Assembly (NCBI GenBank): GCA_001028025.1 | Contig: LDAQ01000062.1 | Location: 1-64,000 of the forward strand | Direction: 5' to 3' | Source: Faecalicatena fissicatena | Lineage (GTDB): Bacteria > Bacillota > Clostridia > Lachnospirales > Lachnospiraceae | DNA: 64,000 nucleotides | Part shown: piece after piece, positions 26,971 through 36,803 of the stretch | How positions within the stretch are numbered: the stretch's first letter is position 1 | Layout of the letters: each line of letters starts with the position of its first letter | The notes under the pieces: model-generated | The model's input: the letters and a program-made list of their open reading frames with translations, nothing else | The model's database searches: none | What the model was told of the DNA's origin: nothing | Position numbers and translations under genes: made by a program

Positions 26971-29900
26971 TAGTCTTCCTCCACCAGCTCCCCAAACTCC
27001 CCTCTCTCGAATTCCTGTATAGAAATATGTTTTTTATTAGGATTCGCATATACAAAGGTCTTATCTACATTCTCCAGATAGTTCTGTATCTTATCATTGG
27101 TAGCGCTGATAATAGCCTGAAATCCCAGCCCGCGTATAAGAGAAATGCAGCTCGCGACTTTCTCAGCATCCATCTTCGAGAATGCCTCATCCAGCACCAC
27201 CAGACGAATGGTTGGATTCCGGTGTATCTTAGACGACAGGTTGATCCGGTATACCTGGGCAAAGCTGGCAAGCAGGGCCACGTACAACGGGTTCTGTCCC
27301 TCGCCGCCGGAGTTCTTCTTGATCATCTTGCTCAGGCCGATGGTCATATCCTTCTCGCCCTGTACGATCTGCTGCATGTCGAAGGACAAATAGGTGCGGT
27401 AATCGGCATACTTGTCCATGTTTTTCTTCGCCTCTTCCAGTTCTTCCCTAGTAGCATTGTCGGGCGGGATAAATATGTTGATCAGCTCGTTCATCATATC
27501 CCCATACTGATCTTCATGCTCCATGGTAAACATGTTCAGCTGGTTCTCCATGGCATTGGTCAGCTGGGACGGATTGATCTTCAGTGAATCATCCATGAAC
27601 ATCCTGTAGTATTTTCCGTCCGGGCCCTTGTTCTTTGTTATCACGAACTGGTATTTGTCCTTTCCAAAATCCAGCCTGCTGATAATACGGTTCAGCTCAT
27701 CCTTCCGCTGATATGCTTCGCGGATGGCACTGCGGATCTTGAAAATGAAGTCGTCCTTGAAATGTTCCACCGCAGAACGTGCCTGCTCCCTGGCCGCTTC
27801 TTTGTATCCCTCCAGATCGTCGCATTCCAGACTCTCAAGCAGTCTGTCATATGGGCTGTTCTCCTTGATGCTGGCGGAAAATGTCCTGTTTGGATATCTC
27901 TGCGTATAACTGCTCCTGATATCCACCAGCTCCTGATATGCCCGCTCCTTCTTCTCCTCCAGCGGTCCCCGGTCTCCCAGCCGCTGCCTTCTGAGATAAT
28001 CGTAATTCACAGAACGCCGGCCTTCCATGAATTGGCCGAACAGTGCCTCATACTCGGCATCCTCTTTAAAATACCGCTCCCGGTCCGCAAGCTGTGTGTT
28101 CATCTCCAGACTGTCTGACTTACACTTACTGATGAAATCCTTATTCTTCCAGATCTCTTCCTGGCCCCTCTGGATCCGCATCTTTTTCTCTTCCTGCCGC
28201 CGCATCAGCTCCAGCTTCTCTGTCTCCCATGCAGAAACAGACTCTTCCCGAAGCGTACGCATCTTCTCCGTCAGCTGCTTCTTACGCCGCTCTTTTCCCG
28301 CAATCTTTCCCACATCGTCCAGCCATTCCATATAGTCCGAAACCGGCTGCAGCAGCCCCTCGTACTGCCCGATTTTACGGAACTGCTCCAGCATCTCCTG
28401 CAAGGGCATCCGCTCCTCCTGCAGCGCCCGGCACTTCTCATCCAGCTGTCGAATCCTCTGACGCATACTCGTCTCGCCAATGTAAGCCCTTCTCGTATAA
28501 TTCTCTGGATTCATATGCTGCAGACGGTAGCTGTGGTACAGAACACAGTCAGGCGTCACGCCCACCCGGCACCTGCGCAGCTCCTCCATGCTCTCGCATT
28601 TCATCACGTTTCCGAGGAAGTAATCAATATATGCCCTGACATGTGTCTCCCGCGCAGCCACTTCCTCTGCCAGCGCACCGGGACGCACCGGGTGTTCCTC
28701 CTCCAGAACCTTCTCCGTATCCAGCACCGCCGCGCGGAAAAACCTCTTCTTATCCATTTCCTGGTAAATATCCATGGCAGCCTTCGCATATTGAGGCTCC
28801 ACAACCAGAAGCAGCTTATTGTTCCCCAGATACCCTTCCACGGCATTGTGCCACCGCTCATCCCTGATATCCAGCAAATCAGCCAGTATCTGTACATTCA
28901 CAAACTTCCCGCAGCGCTCATGCAGCCGGTTCCTCAGCTCATATCTGGCTTCCTCCAGCTCCTTTGGATAAGCCTTTTTCCCCTGCTTGAGTTCTTTGAG
29001 TTCCTCCCGGGCCTCATGTTCTTCCTTCTTAATCTTCCGCATCCGGGAGTCCGTCTCACGCCGTTCCTCTTCAAGCTCCTCCCGCAGCTTTGCCAGACTC
29101 TCCTTCAGTCTTGCCAGTTCCCCTTCGGAAATGCTGCCGTCCGAGAACTTCTCAATATCCCACAGAACCTGGTTCGGTGCGGCATCGCAGTGTGCCCAGT
29201 CCTTCAGCCGTTTTGCAGTCTGCTCCCACTTCGCCTTGCTGCTGCCCAAGCGCTCCAGCGCCTCATTCACACTCATCAGCTCCGTCTCCAGACCCGAATA
29301 TCCGCTGTTGCTGATCCGAAGCAGCACTTCCTCATACTCCCTCTGAATCTGTGCGGCCTCTTCTTCCATCCTCCGCTGCATCGTCTCCTGGCGGCTGATT
29401 TCCTCCTGGCGGCCCTCGATCTTATCCGACAGCTCCTGAATCTTCGCCCGCAGCTGCAGCATCTCCAGCTTGTCAATCTGATACGTGCAGGCCTCTGCTT
29501 CCCTGCGGCGCTCCAGGTACTGCCCGTAACTTTCCTGAATCTCTTTGAGGCGTCTGATTTCCTCCATCGTCTCCTCAATCTTATTGCGCATCCGCCCGTA
29601 CTGCATTACGCTTTCCTGGAGATCCTCAATATGGATATCCTGCTCCATGCAGATGTATTCCTTCACAAAATCCTCCAGCTTAATATTCATACGGAATGGG
29701 ATCGCCCGTTTAAAAAGCCTTGGAAACTTCTCCATATCAAGCCCGCCCAGATAAATATCGTACAGCTGCCTGCGGAACCGTTCATTACTGGGACCGCAGT
29801 AATGCTGCTCCGGCGAAAATGTCCGCTGCATATATTCCCGCATCTCCATCGTGGTCAGGCAGCGTTTATCCGCCCGGTAGCTGTTCTCCAGAAGTCCTCC

Positions 29901-30320
29901 CGTATGCCAGAAAAACAGCCTGCTGATCTCATTGGTGGCCGTCTCCACATCAAAGACAACTCCCACGCACTGTTTTTCATGGGTGTTTGTCTGTTCCAGC
30001 TCCAGCACAATCGTGCTGGAGAAATTATGGTTCCGCAGATACTGGGACTCATTGTTCTCGCTGATGTTCACCATTCCCCGAAGGTACTCGATCAGCGACC
30101 GGTCAGAGTCATCTGCTGCCGCCTTATTAAAAAATCCTCTTCCGTCCGTATTTGCATACAGTACGATCTGGAGGGCATCAATCACCGTAGACTTTCCGCT
30201 GCCGGAGTGCCCGGTAAAAAAATTGATTCCCTCACTCAGCGTTAATATCTTCTTGTCTATATAATGCCAGTTATTCAGGCATATCTTGGAAAGTGCCTTG
30301 AACGGCTGCTTCATCTCCAA
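26970..30320 (-). CDS. jetC: Wadjet SMC-like ATPase JetC
   Basis: 1116 residues with a TTG start at 30320 (GAGGAGG 6-7 bp upstream); an ATG two codons on is the alternative. P-loop GHSGSGKST at 37-45; long coiled coils on both sides of a hinge-like centre (about 280-480 and 650-800, rich in E, R and Q); ABC signature NSGGEGQNPLYVALL; and Walker B IRLVVLDEAF near the C-terminus. This is the MukB/SMC-like motor of the Wadjet complex, which loads on DNA, extrudes loops and senses plasmid-sized circles. It overlaps jetB by 50 bp. Nothing appears broken; the stop codon lies inside a palindromic repeat. Confidence 0.95.
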   Translation of the reverse strand: MEMKQPFKALSKICLNNWHYIDKKILTLSEGINFFTGHSGSGKSTVIDALQIVLYANTDGRGFFNKAAADDSDRSLIEYLRGMVNISENNESQYLRNHNFSSTIVLELEQTNTHEKQCVGVVFDVETATNEISRLFFWHTGGLLENSYRADKRCLTTMEMREYMQRTFSPEQHYCGPSNERFRRQLYDIYLGGLDMEKFPRLFKRAIPFRMNIKLEDFVKEYICMEQDIHIEDLQESVMQYGRMRNKIEETMEEIRRLKEIQESYGQYLERRREAEACTYQIDKLEMLQLRAKIQELSDKIEGRQEEISRQETMQRRMEEEAAQIQREYEEVLLRISNSGYSGLETELMSVNEALERLGSSKAKWEQTAKRLKDWAHCDAAPNQVLWDIEKFSDGSISEGELARLKESLAKLREELEEERRETDSRMRKIKKEEHEAREELKELKQGKKAYPKELEEARYELRNRLHERCGKFVNVQILADLLDIRDERWHNAVEGYLGNNKLLLVVEPQYAKAAMDIYQEMDKKRFFRAAVLDTEKVLEEEHPVRPGALAEEVAARETHVRAYIDYFLGNVMKCESMEELRRCRVGVTPDCVLYHSYRLQHMNPENYTRRAYIGETSMRQRIRQLDEKCRALQEERMPLQEMLEQFRKIGQYEGLLQPVSDYMEWLDDVGKIAGKERRKKQLTEKMRTLREESVSAWETEKLELMRRQEEKKMRIQRGQEEIWKNKDFISKCKSDSLEMNTQLADRERYFKEDAEYEALFGQFMEGRRSVNYDYLRRQRLGDRGPLEEKKERAYQELVDIRSSYTQRYPNRTFSASIKENSPYDRLLESLECDDLEGYKEAAREQARSAVEHFKDDFIFKIRSAIREAYQRKDELNRIISRLDFGKDKYQFVITKNKGPDGKYYRMFMDDSLKINPSQLTNAMENQLNMFTMEHEDQYGDMMNELINIFIPPDNATREELEEAKKNMDKYADYRTYLSFDMQQIVQGEKDMTIGLSKMIKKNSGGEGQNPLYVALLASFAQVYRINLSSKIHRNPTIRLVVLDEAFSKMDAEKVASCISLIRGLGFQAIISATNDKIQNYLENVDKTFVYANPNKKHISIQEFERGEFGELVEED

Positions 30321-30915
30321 TGTTGTCCTCCTCGTTAAATGTATTCAACAGTTCCCGGATGTCATCTCCCATCAGCACCGCATTGATGCACGGATAGATG
30401 ATCAGCCTGGTATGTTCATTCAGTTCCTCCAGAACATCCAGCGGCTCGATAATCTGATATTTCTTCAGCAGAGAAATTGTCCTGCGCATCTCCGTCGGCG
30501 ACGGAATCCCTTTCAGTACCCGGAAATCCCCCGCCTTCCCGTTGAGTGCCCCCATGGTCGTCACAATATGGCTGCTGGAAGAAACTTCCGCCATCTGTTC
30601 ATCATAAAGAAGCTTCAGCACCAGAAGATATATGGTGGCAAGCCTGGGCAGCTTATCTCCCCAGAGCGACTCGCCCTGGATATAGATCAGCCCCATATGC
30701 GCATTCTCCTGAAGTGCAATCCCCGCCACCTGAAAATATGCTTTTAGAAATTCCAGATGCTTGCTGCATGTCCGGTATTCCTTCACATAGGCCAGCCGCC
30801 CCACCCGCCTGTCATACTTCCGCTCCAGAAGAAACGTCTGCCGGTACAGAAGCTGAATCACTTCCGTCAGCGCCTCCTGCTCCTCCTGCATCAGCTGTTC
30901 ATAATACTCAATCAT
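30271..30915 (-). CDS. jetB: Wadjet subunit JetB (DUF4194, kite/MukE-like)
   Basis: 214 residues from ATG 30915, which has AGGAGAAGG at the right distance; the frame runs 17 codons further up, but without support. The protein is helical with wHTH features: YYEQLMQEEQEALTEVIQLLYRQTFLLERKYD at the start, WGDKLPRLATIYLLVLKLLYDEQ in the middle, then RTISLLKKYQIIEPLD and RLIIYPCINAVLMGDDIRELL. This is the MukE-like accessory protein that binds the JetA/JetC assembly. It sits 47 bp after jetA and overlaps jetC. The C-terminal tail is acidic. Confidence 0.92.
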   Translation of the reverse strand: MIEYYEQLMQEEQEALTEVIQLLYRQTFLLERKYDRRVGRLAYVKEYRTCSKHLEFLKAYFQVAGIALQENAHMGLIYIQGESLWGDKLPRLATIYLLVLKLLYDEQMAEVSSSSHIVTTMGALNGKAGDFRVLKGIPSPTEMRRTISLLKKYQIIEPLDVLEELNEHTRLIIYPCINAVLMGDDIRELLNTFNEEDNIGDEAAVQGTFQDMPE

Positions 30916-30962
30916 ATCAAACCTTCTCCTAACTTTTCTGCTGCCAGTGAAACAAACCACGC

Positions 30963-32321
30963 TCACCGCCGCCGTACAAACCGCAGCCCCGGATAGCGGT
31001 ACCCGTTCTGCTCCACCATCTCCGCATCTTCCTCCAGCACCATATACCGGCTGTTCTTCCTGGTACTCAGGTCATACGCCAGTATCAGCTTTTCAAAATC
31101 CCCGTCCCCTGTTATCTCCAGCTCCGATGCATCCAGCACCTCATTCTCCATATGCGCCTCAATAAACTCCTCGATCTGCTTCCTGCTGTATCTGGCCTGT
31201 ATCCGGTTCAGCTTCAGCACATCGTCTCTCTCCAGATCTTCGGCCACCTCCTCCGGCGCCATCTGGCTGATAAAATCCTGCCGCCCCTTCCGGCGTTTGT
31301 ACAGCGACTTTTCAGAAATCATTTCCAGCAGGGACAGATTCATCCGTCTGCCCGTACTCTGCAGGATCTCTCCATAATCGTCCCCCTGCGCCATGCGGTT
31401 CAGCAGCTGGATCACCAGCCCTTTCGTATCCGTCTCCCCGCTGAGCAGGTAATTCAGCCTTGTCACCGTAGCGCGGACATACTTGGTGTGCTCCTTATCC
31501 ATATTGGCAATCCGGTGTTCAATATCATCAAACCCACGCTCAATCATATCCAGCAGATCCAGCACATCCTCCTTTGTATCTCCCACGGCCCTGGAACGTT
31601 CCCTGACCGTCTCGATCCATTCTTCATCTTCCCGCATATCCCGCAGAACTTTTTTAATATCCATCTTGTAAATGTAGAAGTTGTCCGAAGTCTTCAGAAT
31701 ATGGTACTTCTTCTGCACAATCTCTTCCACATACCCTTCCAGATGCTCTTTCAGCAGTTCCCCATAAGTCTTCTGATCAAGCAGCCTGGCAAAGAACCGG
31801 TCCATATTGTGCAGCATATCCTGCAGCGCCTTATTCAGCCTTCTTGTATTAATCAGCGCCGTCCGGAGCATATTCAGATTCACACGGGAATCATTCTGAA
31901 AGGAAAACAGCGTGGCATATACATTCTGGATATAGATCTCCGTCTCCTCCATATCTTCCGAGGTCAGCCGCTCAAAAGCATCAATAAAAATGGCAGAATA
32001 ATCTGGTATCACAATATTCGTTGCCAGTGTGTTATAATCCTCAATCTTCTTCAGCCAACCGGTCCGAAGCAGCCAGTTCAGAATACGGGAGGACGGTGTC
32101 TCCAGCATGTCAAACTCCGTCTCGTCCTCTTCGCGCTGCAGCTCAAAGCGCTTCTTCGCATTCATATCGCTCAGGACCTGAATGCAGGCTTCCCGCGTCA
32201 AAAAGTAATTATTGTACTGGTATTCTTCATTTATATATAATAACGCCTCAATATAAGCATCCCGGTTCACCGAGCGGAATAGGCTCCAAAAGGTGTCCGG
32301 GACTTCAAAACGCATCTGCAT
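30963..32321 (-). CDS. jetA: Wadjet subunit JetA (type II, kleisin/MukF-like)
   Basis: 452 residues. The N-terminus RFEVPDTFWSLFRSVNRDAYIEALLYINEEYQYN and the strongly helical body (SRILNWLLRTGWLKKIED, LNMLRTALINTRRLNKALQDMLHNMDRFF, long helices to 330, then a C-terminal wHTH) match the JetA family of type II Wadjet systems (DUF5716). JetA is the kleisin bridging the two SMC-like ATPases. It is the first gene of jetABCD, with a good promoter 100 bp upstream on the minus strand. The start ATG has AAGGGG upstream at a somewhat long distance; an ATG two codons later is possible. Confidence 0.92.
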   Translation of the reverse strand: MQMRFEVPDTFWSLFRSVNRDAYIEALLYINEEYQYNNYFLTREACIQVLSDMNAKKRFELQREEDETEFDMLETPSSRILNWLLRTGWLKKIEDYNTLATNIVIPDYSAIFIDAFERLTSEDMEETEIYIQNVYATLFSFQNDSRVNLNMLRTALINTRRLNKALQDMLHNMDRFFARLLDQKTYGELLKEHLEGYVEEIVQKKYHILKTSDNFYIYKMDIKKVLRDMREDEEWIETVRERSRAVGDTKEDVLDLLDMIERGFDDIEHRIANMDKEHTKYVRATVTRLNYLLSGETDTKGLVIQLLNRMAQGDDYGEILQSTGRRMNLSLLEMISEKSLYKRRKGRQDFISQMAPEEVAEDLERDDVLKLNRIQARYSRKQIEEFIEAHMENEVLDASELEITGDGDFEKLILAYDLSTRKNSRYMVLEEDAEMVEQNGYRYPGLRFVRRR

Positions 32322-32676
32322 AATGTAATTATTCCCCTTTGGTTATATAAGGTATCATTGGTTCCCAACACGGCATTATCCGTATAAACACATATGATGC
32401 AGGACAGCCCGCACCACACCCTTTCTATATTTTATCATACGCTCAAAATACTGTAAACCGGATTTCTCAGCTGTATTAAACGGCGGTATGCCCTCCACAT
32501 CCTGTATCTGCGGAAACTCAAGCTGTTTTTTTCAATAATCAGACAAAACATGTTATACTGAATCAAGAAGCATACTAATAAGTGTCTTGCGGCGTTGTTG
32601 ACAAAAAATAATAATTAACAGTTAAGTTATTCACTTTGGTATGAGTAAGTACGTGTTGAGAGAAAAAGGAGAGCTT
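32322..32676. other. Divergent intergenic region between jetA and the C1 protease
   Basis: 355 bp. The left part contains the minus-strand jet promoter (32429-32457). The right part is AT-rich with TTGACA at 32598-32603 but no convincing -10 at 17 bp, and a TATACT at about 32554-32559 without a good -35; either may drive the protease gene. No gene is seen. Confidence 0.45.
32429..32457 (-). promoter_or_regulatory. Promoter of the jetABCD operon
   Basis: On the minus strand TTTACA (32457-32452), a 17-bp spacer and TAAAAT (32434-32429), each 5 of 6 to consensus. Transcription would start near 32422, giving a leader of about 100 nt before jetA. Confidence 0.65.
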
Positions 32677-35600
32677 ATGAGGAAAAGAGAGTTTATGAAG
32701 CAAATTGCTGCCCTGGTTATGGCAGCGGCTTTGATTGCAGTGCCTGTTCTGCAGGTGAGTGCAACACCAGGAGGTGCAGGAAACGAAAACCCGCTGAAGA
32801 ATCTGGAATTGATAGAAGTAGATGGAAGTACGGCTTCCGGCGGAATCACACCTACTGTATTCCAGGAGTCTTATAGGAATACCGGGGAAGTTCAGTATCG
32901 CAGCAGGACTACCTTCCCTTCAAACTTTGACCTGCGTACAGAGGGGAATTCTACAACCGTAAAGAATCAGATGCCCTGGGGTTCCTGTTGGGCCTTCGGG
33001 GCATTGTCATCACTGGAAAGCGGTCAGCTTCATGGCAATACAGGAAATGGTGCCGTGGCAGACCCTGACTATTCCGAACGGCAGCTGGCATGGTTTGCCT
33101 ATGAACCTCAGACTGCAGACAGCATAAAAGTCAGTGCGGCTGACTCAGACCAGGCCGGAGAGGGAATTACATATTCCGTATCAGGACGTCTGGATAAAGG
33201 TGGTAATATGCCTCAGGCAACCGCTCTTTTATCTACCTGGCAGGGAGCAGCCTCAGAGGCAGCCGTCCCATATCAGAATGAAGAGGGCAATACTAATGAG
33301 GCAGGTACATGGGATGTAGCGGCTGCCAGCCGGAATCTATCTGCCATTCATCTCCAGAATGCAGATTTTCTTGCAAGTCCGGCAGCCTTTGATAAATATG
33401 ATAGCAATGGGCTTCCGTCAGCAGATGCGGCCTATACTTATGATGCAGATGCCACAGCGGCTATTAAGACTGCATTGATGAATTCCGGGGCAGTGGCTAT
33501 TGCCTATTTTGCAGACCAGTCTACCCCGGACGGTGCCCAAAACGGTGACTATTTTAATTACACCAATTACTGCCAGTATGTAGATGTGCTGGATGCCTCC
33601 ACGATTCAGAACCACGGAGTCAGCATTGTGGGCTGGGATGACGATTATTCCAGCACGAATTTTAAGGATGGAAAACAGCCCCCTGCAAACGGTGCATGGC
33701 TTGTGAAAAACAGCTGGGGTTCCGGCTGGGGGCTGAACGGGTATTTCTGGCTGTCTTATTATGACAGAACCATTGCTCAGGTAACCAGTTTTCAGGGAGA
33801 AAGCGCAGACAATTATGACAATATCTACCAGTATGACTATCTGGGGCTGGCCAGTGCCATGCAGTTCCAGCCACAGGATCAGGAGACAGGCCTCGCCAAT
33901 GTATTTACTGCAAAAGGAAATGAGAAAATCCAGGCTGTGTCTGCAGTGACACTGGTACCGGACACCACTGTTTCCGTAAAAATCTATAAAGTTCCGGCAG
34001 ATGCAGCCGAGCCGGTACCAAACGGTGCGAAACTGATAGCGGAACAGTCGGAGGTCATTGCTTACAGTGGTTACCATACCATAAATCTGGACACACCGGC
34101 AGCCATTGCAGCGGGAGAAAAGTTCTCTGTTGTGCAGGTCATCAAAGGCGGTGACGGCAGCTGGTATACCCCGGTGGAAATCGGTGCCGATGCATCCTCA
34201 CAGAAGGCAGTATGTAACCGTGGGGAAAGCTATATGATTGCAGACAGTACACCTATGGATATGAAAGACGCCCTCCAGGCAGGAGTGACTTTCGGCAATG
34301 CGATGATTAAGGCATTTACAAAGGATGTGGAGCCAGAATCAGATGCCCCGTTACTCCAGACTTTTGACTATGAAGCATACGATATTACGGATACGAAAAT
34401 AAAATCAGAGACTGTTACAGTGGACAGTACAGGCCTGATATTGAATCTTCCGGCAGGCACTTCATACATCAAGATTCAGAATCCCGTGCTTTCCGACAGT
34501 GCAGATTCGGATACGCAGCTGACAGTGAAAGTAAACGGCAATGCATATACACTGGGGAACTCCATTGCAAAAGCAGATCTTATAAAAGAGAACAATGAGA
34601 CCGCTGTGGTTATGACCACCAAATCTACTCCTGACGGAACCAATACAAAGGATTATGAATTCAGCTTTACCTGTGACTTACTGGTGCTGAAGGCAGACAG
34701 TGACAATGTAATGGTGACGGATGCCAGAGGATATCTGCCAGCCAGTGCAGCCCTGACGGCAGACAAGTTGAATTCAGGAGCCACTTTTGATGCGGTTAAG
34801 ACAGCACTGGAGCCATACGGCGGTGCAGATACCTTCTATGTATATAATCTGACACTGACACCGGCACTGCAGACCGGAGAGTCTGTAAATCTGGGAATTA
34901 CGACAGAAAGCACCTATCCGCGCACAGATAAGACTGTGTTATATCATTTTGATGAGGGCAGCAACATCCTGTCAGAGATGGCAAATGACAGCGAGGGCAG
35001 CGGAACTCTCCTTGCAGATGTCAGCCAGATGGGCTGCTATGTAGTCGCACAGGTAAAAGAAAAACCACCGGTACCGTCATTGGATGCCATCACATACAGC
35101 CCGGCAAAGACACTGGCAGATGTGGCATTTCCTACGGCAGACGGCGGAACCTGGAGCTGGGATGACAGCAGTATCACTCCTGATGTAAGGACAGGGTCTT
35201 ATAAAGCAACTTTTACACCAAGTGCCGGGAGCCAATACTGCACCTATCATGCAGATATATATCTTACCGTAAATAAAGCAGCTCCGGTTCAGACCGGTAC
35301 AGGATCCGGATCTCAGATTACATATGGACAAAAACTTGCTGATTCTGTTGTTACCGAAACATTTGAGGTGGATAGTACAGCCGTGGCTGGAACTGTGGGG
35401 TGGAAAGAGATATCTATTCAGCCAGAAGTAAGTGACGGCAATTTGACCGAATATGATATCATATTCGAACCGGCAGATACAGATAACTATAATGCCGCGG
35501 CCGGCAAAGTAAAGTTACAGAGCGTTGAGAAGAAGGCAGTGACCGTAAGCATTAAGAATACAGATAAAATATACGGAGATGACAATCCGGTATTTGCCTT

Positions 35601-36660
35601 AGAGATTCCGGACAAAACACTGGCAGGAGATGACACTGCTGAAGATCTGGCGGTAACCTTTGCCTGTGCGGCGGACATTACGACTGCAGCCGGAAGTACA
35701 GTAGATATCACCGGAATATCCAGTTCGCAGAATTATGATGTGACAGTGAAAAATGGCACGCTGACTATTAAGAAACGTACGGTTAATATTAGAGTAAAAG
35801 ATGTCACCATAAAATATGGAGACGCGCTTCCCGGCAGCTATGAAGTTGAAGTAATCAACCTTGTGGAAGGAACAGATCAGAGCACATTAGGTTTGACTGC
35901 TGATATTGAGCCGCAGAATGTACCAGATGGCAATCTGTCAGGTACTTATACTCTAAATATAAAGTCCGCTTCTGTTACAGATACGAATTATGCTGTCGGC
36001 AGCCTGTTTGACGGAACACTGACGATTACAGAGGTTGCAGCAGGTAAAGTGCAGAATGGCTCAAGCATTCCCGGCACGATTGCCATCCGTTTTGGGGCAT
36101 CCGGAAATCTTGCAGGCGATGAAGTGCTGAAGATTTCGGACCTTACAGATGAGGCAGTGCAAAAGGCGTTCCAAAATATGGTAAAGGACGGCCAGCAGAT
36201 GGGATCCGCTTTTGATCTCTCTCTGAAAAAGGCAGATGGTACGACTGACGCAGTACTCGCAGGTGCACTGACCGTTACGATTCCGGTAGACACCAAATAC
36301 GACGGAAAGCAGATTACAGTTTTACACTATATAAAATCAGGAAAGTTAAATGCGGCAGATGTACCGGTTGATACAGACACAATTGATGTATACAGCAACT
36401 TGACTGTAACGGAAGGCAAGGTTCAGATAACAGTATATTCCCTGTCTCCATTTGCAGTTATACTCCCGAAAGATGACCATCAATCAGAAGGGGTGGATAC
36501 ACCTTCAGCTGACAACAGCAGCAAACCAAAGGTGACCAGTAAAGAGGTAACGGGTGTACTGACCGGAGACTCGGCTCCGGTATTGGGTCTGGTAATTGCA
36601 GCATTGGCAGCATTAGCGGTTATCGTGTGTTTAATAATCAGGATGAAGAGGCGCAAATAG
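32677..36660 (+). CDS. Secreted C1-family (papain-like) cysteine protease with C-terminal membrane anchor
   Basis: 1327 residues from ATG 32677 (AAAGGAGAGCTT ribosome site; the ATG at 32641 has none). Signal peptide to about residue 30. The C1 protease domain shows FDLRT, the Cys motif PWGSCWAFG (Cys about 104), NHGVSIVGWDDDY (His) and WLVKNSWGSGWG (Asn), so the catalytic triad is intact. A lectin-like beta domain follows (about 370-560), then stretches of beta-rich repeats including MBG/YDG-type modules (for example TVNIRVKDVTIKYGDALPGSYEVEV), and finally a hydrophobic helix and basic tail (SAPVLGLVIAALAALAVIVCLIIRMKRRK). There is no LPXTG, so anchoring is by the membrane helix. It probably acts at the cell surface on host or own proteins. 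Terminator-like hairpin after the stop. Confidence 0.9.
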   Translation: MRKREFMKQIAALVMAAALIAVPVLQVSATPGGAGNENPLKNLELIEVDGSTASGGITPTVFQESYRNTGEVQYRSRTTFPSNFDLRTEGNSTTVKNQMPWGSCWAFGALSSLESGQLHGNTGNGAVADPDYSERQLAWFAYEPQTADSIKVSAADSDQAGEGITYSVSGRLDKGGNMPQATALLSTWQGAASEAAVPYQNEEGNTNEAGTWDVAAASRNLSAIHLQNADFLASPAAFDKYDSNGLPSADAAYTYDADATAAIKTALMNSGAVAIAYFADQSTPDGAQNGDYFNYTNYCQYVDVLDASTIQNHGVSIVGWDDDYSSTNFKDGKQPPANGAWLVKNSWGSGWGLNGYFWLSYYDRTIAQVTSFQGESADNYDNIYQYDYLGLASAMQFQPQDQETGLANVFTAKGNEKIQAVSAVTLVPDTTVSVKIYKVPADAAEPVPNGAKLIAEQSEVIAYSGYHTINLDTPAAIAAGEKFSVVQVIKGGDGSWYTPVEIGADASSQKAVCNRGESYMIADSTPMDMKDALQAGVTFGNAMIKAFTKDVEPESDAPLLQTFDYEAYDITDTKIKSETVTVDSTGLILNLPAGTSYIKIQNPVLSDSADSDTQLTVKVNGNAYTLGNSIAKADLIKENNETAVVMTTKSTPDGTNTKDYEFSFTCDLLVLKADSDNVMVTDARGYLPASAALTADKLNSGATFDAVKTALEPYGGADTFYVYNLTLTPALQTGESVNLGITTESTYPRTDKTVLYHFDEGSNILSEMANDSEGSGTLLADVSQMGCYVVAQVKEKPPVPSLDAITYSPAKTLADVAFPTADGGTWSWDDSSITPDVRTGSYKATFTPSAGSQYCTYHADIYLTVNKAAPVQTGTGSGSQITYGQKLADSVVTETFEVDSTAVAGTVGWKEISIQPEVSDGNLTEYDIIFEPADTDNYNAAAGKVKLQSVEKKAVTVSIKNTDKIYGDDNPVFALEIPDKTLAGDDTAEDLAVTFACAADITTAAGSTVDITGISSSQNYDVTVKNGTLTIKKRTVNIRVKDVTIKYGDALPGSYEVEVINLVEGTDQSTLGLTADIEPQNVPDGNLSGTYTLNIKSASVTDTNYAVGSLFDGTLTITEVAAGKVQNGSSIPGTIAIRFGASGNLAGDEVLKISDLTDEAVQKAFQNMVKDGQQMGSAFDLSLKKADGTTDAVLAGALTVTIPVDTKYDGKQITVLHYIKSGKLNAADVPVDTDTIDVYSNLTVTEGKVQITVYSLSPFAVILPKDDHQSEGVDTPSADNSSKPKVTSKEVTGVLTGDSAPVLGLVIAALAALAVIVCLIIRMKRRK

Positions 36661-36697
36661 TAAAAATATAGATAGATTTAATAGGTAGCCGGCCGAG

Positions 36698-36721
36698 CGC
36701 AGTGGTAATATTACCACTGCG
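36698..36721 (+). terminator. Palindromic terminator of the protease gene
   Basis: Perfect 24-bp palindrome, half-site CGCAGTGGTAAT, 38 bp after the protease stop and followed by TTCTTTGCT. The T-run is weak, so its efficiency is uncertain. Confidence 0.55.
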
Positions 36722-36768
36722 TTCTTTGCTGCCACGCCAGTTAACGCCCTGTTAAACTGCAGATTTCA

Positions 36769-36797
36769 TTGACAATTATCCAGTATAATAGTATAAT
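36769..36797 (+). promoter_or_regulatory. Consensus sigma-A promoter in the intergenic region
   Basis: TTGACA (36769-36774), 17-bp spacer, TATAAT (36792-36797): all 12 consensus positions match with ideal spacing. The next gene start lies 515 bp downstream beyond a terminator, so the promoter seems to serve a separate short transcript. Confidence 0.75.
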
Positions 36798-36803
36798 ATA
36801 ACA

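Noticed and set aside
28515..30245. Plus-strand open frame of 576 codons opposite jetC
   Set aside because: It is antisense to a clear SMC-like coding region, has no ribosome site, and shows the His/Leu/Pro-rich bias of a shadow frame.
31152..32240. Plus-strand open frame of 362 codons opposite jetA
   Set aside because: Antisense shadow of a helical Glu/Arg-rich gene; no recognisable protein features.
33418..34077. Minus-strand frame of 219 codons opposite the protease gene
   Set aside because: Lies entirely inside the catalytic domain of the protease on the other strand, whose motifs are unambiguous.
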